Source: Muribaculaceae bacterium
Lineage (GTDB): Bacteria; Bacteroidota; Bacteroidia; Bacteroidales; Muribaculaceae
NCBI GenBank assembly: GCA_017545095.1
Contig: JAFYCU010000075.1
Span: forward strand, 1-10,911
Length of the DNA: 10,911 nucleotides
Reading direction: 5' to 3'
Shown: one piece after another, positions 6,011 to 10,911 of the stretch
Layout of the letters: each line of letters opens with the position of its first letter
Position numbering within the stretch: position 1 is the first letter of the stretch
Notes under the pieces: model-generated
What the model saw: the letters and a program-made list of their open reading frames with translations, nothing else
Told to the model about the DNA's origin: nothing
Database searches by the model: none
Made by a program: the position numbers and the translations under genes

Positions 6011-6071
6011 CAGTGCGAAAGTGTAGAATGGGTTTCGCGCTTTTGCATTTTGATGTGTCAACTTATTGAAT

Positions 6072-7070
6072 ATGCCTTATTTCTCAGTTATAGTACCAGT
6101 ATATAACCGTCCTGCCGAGGTCGACGACCTGCTGCGGTCGTTGGTCGAGCAGACCGACCACGACTTCGAGGTGATGATTGTGGAGGATGGCTCCACTGTG
6201 CCGTGCAAGGAGGTCGTGGACCGCTATGTGGGTCAGGTGGATGTGCACTATTATTATAAAGACAACGAGGGTCGCAGTGTGGCTCGCAATTATGGTATCG
6301 AACGTGCCTCGGGCGACTACTTTGTGTTTTTCGACAGCGACTGCGTGATACCTCGCGACTACTTCTGTAAGCTGCGCAACGCGCTTGTGCGCGACTATGT
6401 GCCTTGCTTTGGCGGCCCCGATGCGGCGGGCGACGATTTCACCGACTTGCAGAAAGCCATCTCCTTCTCGATGACCGCGTTTCTCACCACCGGCGGCATA
6501 CGCGGCGGAAAGGTGCAGCTCGAAAAGTTCGTGCCACGCTCGTTCAATATGGGCTACAGCCGCGAGGTGTGGCAGCAGGTGGGCGGATTCCGTGAGATGT
6601 TCAGCGAGGACATCGACATGAGCACGCGCATCCGTCAGGCAGGGTTCGCCATCCGGCTGATTCGCGAAGCGTTTGTCTATCACAAGCGTCGCACGAGTCT
6701 GGCCAAGTTTGCGCGTCAGACCCACGTGTTCGGCATGTCGCGCATCACCCTCAAGCTGCTGTACCCCGACAGCTTGAAACTCGTGCACACGCTGCCCGCG
6801 TTGTTCACGCTGGGGTGCGCCGCTCTGGTGGTGCTGGCACTGTGCTGGCGCTGGTGGGCCATTTTGCCCATTCCCATCTATGCGGTGTTGCTCTGGGTGA
6901 GTGCGCTGGTCGCTACCAAGAGCTTAAAGATTGCATCGATGGCAGTGGTCACCAGCTTTGTGCAGCTGTGGAGCTATGGTGCTGGTTTCATCCGCGCCTG
7001 GGTATGGAAAATCCTGCTGCGCCACGGCCGCGACATCGATCAGGAGATAGCCATGCGAAAAGGGAAGTGA
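6072..7070 (+). CDS. Membrane-anchored family 2 glycosyltransferase
   Basis: Transfers a sugar from a nucleotide-sugar donor to a glycan or lipid acceptor at the inner membrane; donor and acceptor cannot be told from sequence. The 332-residue product begins MPYFSVIVPVYNRPAEVDD, the GT2 nucleotide-binding strand. It carries VEDGS at about residues 37-41, the metal-binding DSD at 88-90 (FFDSDCVIP), and FSEDIDMSTR with Glu179-Asp180 in the acceptor/catalytic-base region. About residues 240-281 form two hydrophobic segments (LFTLGCAALVVLALCWRW, ILPIPIYAVLLWVSALVA), and a third, weaker one lies near 290-316. The ATG at 6072 is preferred over an in-frame TTG at 6066 because the GT2 fold starts directly after it. 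The stop lies one base before the radC ATG, so the two are surely co-transcribed. Confidence 0.93.
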   Translation: MPYFSVIVPVYNRPAEVDDLLRSLVEQTDHDFEVMIVEDGSTVPCKEVVDRYVGQVDVHYYYKDNEGRSVARNYGIERASGDYFVFFDSDCVIPRDYFCKLRNALVRDYVPCFGGPDAAGDDFTDLQKAISFSMTAFLTTGGIRGGKVQLEKFVPRSFNMGYSREVWQQVGGFREMFSEDIDMSTRIRQAGFAIRLIREAFVYHKRRTSLAKFARQTHVFGMSRITLKLLYPDSLKLVHTLPALFTLGCAALVVLALCWRWWAILPIPIYAVLLWVSALVATKSLKIASMAVVTSFVQLWSYGAGFIRAWVWKILLRHGRDIDQEIAMRKGK

Positions 7071-7071
7071 G

Positions 7072-7776
7072 ATGGAGGAAAACGTGTCGCGAGCATTGAA
7101 GGAAGTGTTCACCGAGGACTCGCGTCCGCGTGAACTGGCGATGAAGGAGGGCGTAGAAGCGTGCTCCACCGCGCAGCTGCTGGCCATTCTCATCGGTAGC
7201 GGCAGTCGGGGCGAGAATGTGGTGGAGCTGTGCAACCGCATCCTGCTCGACCACGACGAGAAACTGTTTCTGATTGCGCGCCGCAACTATCGCGAGTTGG
7301 TGTCGCGTTACAAGGGCATCGGCGAGGTGAAGGCCATCGAGATCCTCGCCGCCCTGGAACTGGCCCGCCGCTGCCAGATGGAGGATTTCGACGAGCTGCC
7401 GCTGGTGACCGACAGCAAGATGGTGTATGACTATCTGCGGCGCCATATGAATTATCAGCGCCAGGAGGAAATCTGGGTGTTGTTGCTCGATCGTGGCAAG
7501 CACATCTTCCACCGCGAGTGCCTGAGCCGCGGCTCCACCACCATGGTGCCGGTGGATGTGAAGATGGTGCTCAAGCCGGCCATCGAGATGCTGGCCGACT
7601 GCATCATTCTGGCGCACAACCACCCCAGCGACACCCCGCGCCCCAGCAAGCCCGACGATGAGCTTACCCGTCGCGTGTCCACCGCGTGCAAGGCGGTGGA
7701 GATTCCGCTGCTCGACCACATCATCGTGTGCCGCAGCGGAAAGTACTACAGCTATCTCGATAATGGCCGGTTGTGA
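7072..7776 (+). CDS. radC: RadC/JAB-domain protein
   Basis: RadC-family protein of 234 residues. The N-terminal part resembles the helix-hairpin-helix region: DSRPRELAMKEGVEACST, then LLAILIGSGSRGENVVELC and YKGIGEVKAIEILAALEL. The C-terminal JAB/MPN+ metalloprotease-like domain carries the intact JAMM motif HNHPSD...PSKPD: His182, His184, Ser192 and Asp195, with the expected seven-residue spacing. The family was once linked to DNA repair, but that role was withdrawn in E. coli and the function is unsettled. The gene starts one base after the glycosyltransferase stop and has no promoter of its own. The sequence looks full length and intact. Confidence 0.96.
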   Translation: MEENVSRALKEVFTEDSRPRELAMKEGVEACSTAQLLAILIGSGSRGENVVELCNRILLDHDEKLFLIARRNYRELVSRYKGIGEVKAIEILAALELARRCQMEDFDELPLVTDSKMVYDYLRRHMNYQRQEEIWVLLLDRGKHIFHRECLSRGSTTMVPVDVKMVLKPAIEMLADCIILAHNHPSDTPRPSKPDDELTRRVSTACKAVEIPLLDHIIVCRSGKYYSYLDNGRL

Positions 7777-7827
7777 ATAGCGCGAGAAAACAAAGGTTAT
7801 CGTTATCAGATCTTGGCTCGGTCATCC

Positions 7828-7847
7828 GGCCTGCATATGTGCAGACC
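7828..7847. repeat. Hairpin GG-C-CTGCA-TATG-TGCAG-A-CC
   Basis: Five perfect base pairs around a TATG loop, extended by two G-C pairs beyond a single C/A mismatch. It lies 51 nt after the radC stop in the gap between convergent genes. It is flanked by two copies of CTCGGTCAT (7817-7825 and 7856-7864). Confidence 0.5.
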
Positions 7848-7866
7848 CTACAAGACTCGGTCATAA

Positions 7867-7884
7867 GCCGCACCAGGGTGCAGC
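7867..7884 (-). repeat. Hairpin GCU-GCAC-CCUG-GUGC-GGC (minus strand)
   Basis: On the minus strand a 7-bp stem with one U-G pair and a 4-nt loop; on the plus strand the U-G pair becomes a C/A mismatch, so it folds better in the GH97 transcript. Confidence 0.4.
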
Positions 7885-7907
7885 TCTACTTTCTGCGTCT
7901 TTGTAAG

Positions 7908-7925
7908 CCCCGCCTTTAGGAGGGG
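7908..7925. terminator. GC-rich hairpin between convergent radC and GH97 genes
   Basis: CCCCGCC-TTTA-GGAGGGG pairs at six of seven positions with a four-base loop. It is followed on the plus strand by TTTGGGGAGG rather than a clean U tract. Placed 34 nt after the GH97 stop and 131 nt after the radC stop, it could act as a two-way terminator. The G/C-run wording also resembles common Bacteroidetes intergenic repeats, so it may be a repeat rather than a dedicated terminator. Confidence 0.45.
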
Positions 7926-7958
7926 TTTGGGGAGGTCATGAGGATGGCGTTTCTCACC

Positions 7959-9938
7959 TCAGGGCTCAATCCTGATGGCGCAGCCGCCGCTGCGGGCGAG
8001 ACGCAGGGTGAGCGTGTCGCTGGCGGTGACGGTCAGCTGCTTGACCTCCATGGCATAGGGGTTGCGCTCGTAGTCGGCATCGGTGGCATCGGCATAAATC
8101 ATTGCTCGGTAGGTTTTTCCCGGATCTAAGAAGTTGAGCGGCAGTTGCAGCGTGCGTGACTGCTCGTTGGTGATGCTGCCCACAAACCACCGTCCGCCAT
8201 CGCCGCGTTCGCGGCGTGCTATGGTCACATATTCTCCGATTTTGGCGTGCGGCACCACAGTGCGGCTCCAGGTGGTGGGGCAGCTCTCGATGAAGGTAAG
8301 CGCTGGCTGGCCCTCGTAGTGCTCGATGGCATCGGCTGCCATTTGCAGCGGGCTGTAGAGCACCACAAACTCGCCGAGCTGCTTGGCCAGGGTGGAGTGG
8401 GGGTGAGTGCCGGGCACCACGTCGTCGCCCTGCCAGAAGATGGCCGGGGTGAAGTCCATGGGACCCGCCAGGCCGCGGGTGAACGGCAGCGTGACCGTGT
8501 GTGATGGAGGATTGCCTCCGTCGGCGCTCCACGCGTTGTATTCCTGTCCGCGCACGCCCTCCTGCGTCATCAGGTTGGGCCAGGTGCGCTGCAGGCCCGT
8601 GGGCATGGCTGGCTCGTGGTTGTCGATCATGATGTGGTGGCGCGCGGCGCATTCAATCACGCGGCGGTAGTGGCGGATGCCATATTGCGACTTGGCCAGT
8701 TCTTTGCCGTCGAGCAGGTGGCCCACATAGCCCGTTTTCACGGCGCGGATGCCCAAGCGGCTGTACCAGGCAAAGGCCTCGTCCATCTCTCGCTCGATGA
8801 GCGCGGCATTGCCCCACGACTCCATGTGGCCGATAAAGCGCACCCCCTTGTCCTGGGCATAGCGGCACACCTCGTCGATGTCGAAGTCGGGATAGGCTTT
8901 CAGATAGGTCACCCGCTCGCCCTGGCCCCAGCCGGGGTTCCACCCCTCGGCGAGCACGCCGGCAAAGCCGTGGCGTGCGGCGAAGTCGATGTAACGTTTC
9001 ACATTCTCGGTGGTGGCTCCGTGTCGAGGACCCATCTCCCAGGTGTGCTGCTTTTTGTGTATGCTCCACCAGATGCCGACATATCGACCTGGCTCAATCC
9101 ACGAGGTGTCGGTGATGCGGCAGGGTTCGTTCAGGTTGAGTGTGAGTCGCGATAGCAGCAGGTCGCCGGCAGTGTGTGCCACGGTGATGGTGCGCCAAGG
9201 GGTGACCATGCCGCTGTGGCCCTCTACCTTCACACCGCTCTGCCAGGGAGTGAGCGCGGCGAGCAGAGTCACCGAGCCGTCGGCTTGCCGGCGCGGGGTG
9301 AGGTTGAGGCTGGCATAGTCGGTGAGGTTGGCCTCGTGCAGGGCCAGGAACAGGTCGGGGCCGTATTCCACGGTGAGCGGCACGCATACGGTGTCCTTGG
9401 CCGTGAGCGGCGAGCACTTGTAGATACCCTCGAAATACTCGGTGCGGTTGCTGGGTATCGACCATGCCTGTGCATCGTGGGCCAGACGCACCTCGGTGAG
9501 CTCGTCCATGATTTGAAACTCGCCCAAGGCGGTCTGCTTGGGGATCTCGTAACGGAAGCCTATGCCGTCGTCCATCACGCGCATCACCACGCGCAGTTGC
9601 CGCCCACTCTGGCGTTCGCGCAGGTCGAGCGACAGCTCGTTGTAGTGGTTGCGCACGGTGTCGTCCTCGCCCCAGGGCTGCACCCACCGCTCGTCGCGGC
9701 TGTCGCGATGCCGGGCGGTGACCTTGACGTTGTTGCCCAGCGTGCCGTCGGCCAGGCGCAATCCCAACCGGCTGGAGCGCACCACCTCGATGCCGTCGAT
9801 GGTCATTGAATAACAAGGTTGTCCGTTTCTAAAGCTGAATGTCACGGCAATACGTCCGTTGGGCGAGGTCACTACATCGGCAGCGCAAGCCGCCAGCACC
9901 GCCGCAGCGGCAAAAACAATAATCAGAATCCTTTTCAT
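7959..9938 (-). CDS. Glycoside hydrolase family 97 enzyme, SusB-like inverting type, predicted lipoprotein
   Basis: Predicted to release sugars from alpha-linked oligosaccharides; the inverting GH97 subgroup typified by SusB is an alpha-glucosidase. The 659-residue product has a lipoprotein-type signal (MKRILIIVFAAAAVLAAC, Cys18). The N-terminal beta-domain spans roughly residues 20-280 (DVVTSPNGRIAV, RNHYNELSLDLRE). A TIM barrel follows (WWSIHKKQHTWEMG, GFAGVLAEGWNPGWG), then a C-terminal beta-domain. Glutamates at 373 (GHMESWG), 442 (DNHEP), 460 (TQEGVRG) and 466 (GQEYNAW) have the same spacing as SusB Glu439, 508, 526 and 532, recalled as catalytic and calcium ligands; this argues for inversion. 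Residues after Cys18 (AADV) do not form a clear surface-export signal, so a periplasmic location is likely. No susC/susD homologue lies next to it. Substrate is not proven. Confidence 0.95.
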   Translation of the reverse strand: MKRILIIVFAAAAVLAACAADVVTSPNGRIAVTFSFRNGQPCYSMTIDGIEVVRSSRLGLRLADGTLGNNVKVTARHRDSRDERWVQPWGEDDTVRNHYNELSLDLRERQSGRQLRVVMRVMDDGIGFRYEIPKQTALGEFQIMDELTEVRLAHDAQAWSIPSNRTEYFEGIYKCSPLTAKDTVCVPLTVEYGPDLFLALHEANLTDYASLNLTPRRQADGSVTLLAALTPWQSGVKVEGHSGMVTPWRTITVAHTAGDLLLSRLTLNLNEPCRITDTSWIEPGRYVGIWWSIHKKQHTWEMGPRHGATTENVKRYIDFAARHGFAGVLAEGWNPGWGQGERVTYLKAYPDFDIDEVCRYAQDKGVRFIGHMESWGNAALIEREMDEAFAWYSRLGIRAVKTGYVGHLLDGKELAKSQYGIRHYRRVIECAARHHIMIDNHEPAMPTGLQRTWPNLMTQEGVRGQEYNAWSADGGNPPSHTVTLPFTRGLAGPMDFTPAIFWQGDDVVPGTHPHSTLAKQLGEFVVLYSPLQMAADAIEHYEGQPALTFIESCPTTWSRTVVPHAKIGEYVTIARRERGDGGRWFVGSITNEQSRTLQLPLNFLDPGKTYRAMIYADATDADYERNPYAMEVKQLTVTASDTLTLRLARSGGCAIRIEP

Positions 9939-9981
9939 TTTGGTTAAAGCGACTGTCTATTATCAATTATCCATTTCGCTG

Positions 9982-10012
9982 CAAAATTACGAAAACTTTG
10001 GCAAAGAACCAA
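9982..10012 (-). promoter_or_regulatory. Candidate Bacteroidetes-type promoter for the GH97 gene, with a palindrome in the spacer
   Basis: On the minus strand TTGG (10009-10012), 19 nt, then TAATTTTG (9982-9989), a perfect TAnnTTTG box, giving a leader of about 37 nt. The spacer holds the 11-nt inverted repeat CTTTG-G-CAAAG (9996-10006), a possible operator or a chance palindrome. Confidence 0.65.
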
Positions 10013-10038
10013 GAGCCAAAGCACAATCAGTCGGCAGG

Positions 10039-10059
10039 TCGCAAGGCACCGCCTTGCGA
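10039..10059 (-). terminator. Perfect 9-bp hairpin after dnaB
   Basis: TCGCAAGGC-ACC-GCCTTGCGA is a perfect 9-bp stem with a 3-nt loop, 57 nt past the dnaB stop and upstream of the GH97 promoter. No U tract follows, but the position suits a transcript end. The rest of the 178-nt gap 9939-10116 shows only the GH97 promoter. Confidence 0.6.
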
Positions 10060-10116
10060 AACACACTCGCATTGCGCCACTTGTAGCTGAAACGCTAGTT
10101 TACTCGTTGACTGAAA

Positions 10117-10911
10117 TTAGAACGGTGCTTTTTCGCCGGGGTCGTTTTTGTAGTCGAGGTTGTCGGGCAGTGGGGTGAAGCCTGGGGGTTGGGGCAGGGG
10201 GTCGGAGCTGTTCATCTTCGACTCGTAGGTGGCTTCGCCGGTGAGGTTGTAGCTCTCGTCCCAGTTTTCGAATCGGGCAAACTTGTGCCGGAAACGGAGT
10301 TTCACGTCGCCCACGCCGCCGCTGCGGTGCTTGGCGATGATGAACTCGGCCAGTCCGCGAATGTCGTTGCCCTCGGCGTCCTCGCTGCTGCGGGTGTAGT
10401 ATTCAGGTCGGTGGATGAAGCACACGATGTCGGCATCTTGCTCGATGGCGCCCGACTCGCGCAGGTCGCTGAGCTGAGGCCGCTTGCCGTTGCGGTCGTC
10501 GCCGCGTGTTTCCACGCTGCGGTTGAGCTGGCTCAGGGCGATGATGGGGATGTTCAGCTCCTTGGCCAACTGCTTGAGCGAGCGCGAGATGGTGCTCACC
10601 TCCTGCTCGCGACTGCCGAATTTCATGCCGGTGGCATTCATCAGCTGCAAATAGTCGATGATAATCATCTGCACGCCATGTTCGCTCACCAGGCGGCGGG
10701 CCTTGGTGTTGAGCTCGAACACCGACAGCGATGGTGTGTCGTCGACGAAGAGCGGTGCAGAGTAGAGGCTCTTGACGCGTGTCATCAGGTTTTCCCATTC
10801 GGCTCGCGAGAGCTGGCCGCTTTTGATTTTCTCACCTTCGAGTTCGCACACATTGCTAATGAGTCGGTTCACCAGCTGCAGGTTGCTCATTTCGAGCGAG
10901 AAGATGGCGAT
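10117..10911 (-). CDS. dnaB: Replicative DNA helicase, C-terminal half (cut by window edge)
   Basis: Hexameric ring helicase that unwinds DNA at the replication fork and recruits primase. The last 264 residues are visible; the N-terminal domain, linker and Walker A lie beyond base 10911. The visible part starts IAIFSLEMSNLQLVNRLISN. It holds the Walker B segment MIIIDYLQLM, the H4 region IALSQLNRSVETR and PQLSDLRESGAIEQDADI, and IIAKHRSGGVG, the likely arginine-finger region. The tail after KFARFENW is a Pro-rich, poorly conserved extension (PLPQPPGFTPLPDNLD) ending KAPF. No intein is seen in the visible part. A strong hairpin follows the stop. Confidence 0.97.
   Translation of the reverse strand: MAIFSLEMSNLQLVNRLISNVCELEGEKIKSGQLSRAEWENLMTRVKSLYSAPLFVDDTPSLSVFELNTKARRLVSEHGVQMIIIDYLQLMNATGMKFGSREQEVSTISRSLKQLAKELNIPIIALSQLNRSVETRGDDRNGKRPQLSDLRESGAIEQDADIVCFIHRPEYYTRSSEDAEGNDIRGLAEFIIAKHRSGGVGDVKLRFRHKFARFENWDESYNLTGEATYESKMNSSDPLPQPPGFTPLPDNLDYKNDPGEKAPF

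Noticed and set aside
6066..6071. TTG start at 6066 for the glycosyltransferase
   Set aside because: An in-frame ATG at 6072 lies two codons later, directly before the conserved GT2 opening, and is the normal start codon.
7777..7958. Possible tRNA or known riboswitch between radC and GH97
   Set aside because: No cloverleaf, T-loop GTTCGA motif or riboswitch core could be found by eye; only separate small hairpins are present.
8616..9155. Long plus-strand frames across the GH97 gene (also 9174-9809) and opposite purB
   Set aside because: These are shadows caused by GC-rich codons; the minus-strand frames carry clear family motifs.
1..10911. Phage, transposon, toxin-antitoxin or defence system
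   Set aside because: No transposase, integrase, terminal inverted repeats with target duplication, or defence-type gene is visible; the genes are mostly housekeeping or secreted enzymes.

Overview
The window looks like a chromosomal segment of a Bacteroidales bacterium (Bacteroides/Prevotella/Muribaculaceae-like). The reasons are the E. coli-type PurB and AsnS with Bacteroidetes-like sequences, a secreted nuclease ending in a type IX secretion (T9SS)-like sorting domain, a SusB-like GH97 enzyme, a dockerin-like fragment, the lack of Shine-Dalgarno sequences, and four candidate promoters of the Bacteroidetes form (TTG(G/C), 19 nt, TAnnTTTG). The coding sequence is GC-rich. I cannot name the species.

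Layout. Bases 1-348 (minus) hold the N-terminus of asnS. Bases 389-1953 (minus) hold an RsuA/RluB-type pseudouridine synthase with a long Gln/Gly/Tyr/Arg repeat extension and an apparent one-base deletion near its C-terminus; it shares an operon-like arrangement with asnS. Bases 2167-3510 (minus) are purB. Bases 3511-3681 are a composite cassette of heptamer repeats and two small hairpins that fills the gap exactly from the purB start codon to the stop codon of the next gene. Bases 3682-5370 (minus) encode a secreted endonuclease I with Ig-like, FN3-like and sorting domains. Bases 5554-5808 (plus) hold an orphan pair of dockerin-like calcium loops, probably a gene remnant. Bases 5840-5915 hold a long nested inverted repeat. 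Bases 6072-7776 (plus) are a two-gene unit, a GT2 glycosyltransferase and radC, one base apart. A hairpin-rich gap separates radC from the convergent GH97 gene (7959-9938, minus). The window ends in the C-terminal half of dnaB (10117-10911, minus), followed by a perfect hairpin terminator candidate.

Most genes are housekeeping (translation, rRNA modification, purine synthesis, replication) mixed with envelope and secreted functions (nuclease, glycosidase, glycosyltransferase). No phage, transposase, defence island or CRISPR array is visible. The unusual material is in the gaps and repeats: the heptamer cassette, the repeat-rich rRNA-modifying enzyme with its frameshift, the dockerin fragment and the nested inverted repeat. 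No intergenic stretch exceeds 300 bases; each gap is described in an entry.
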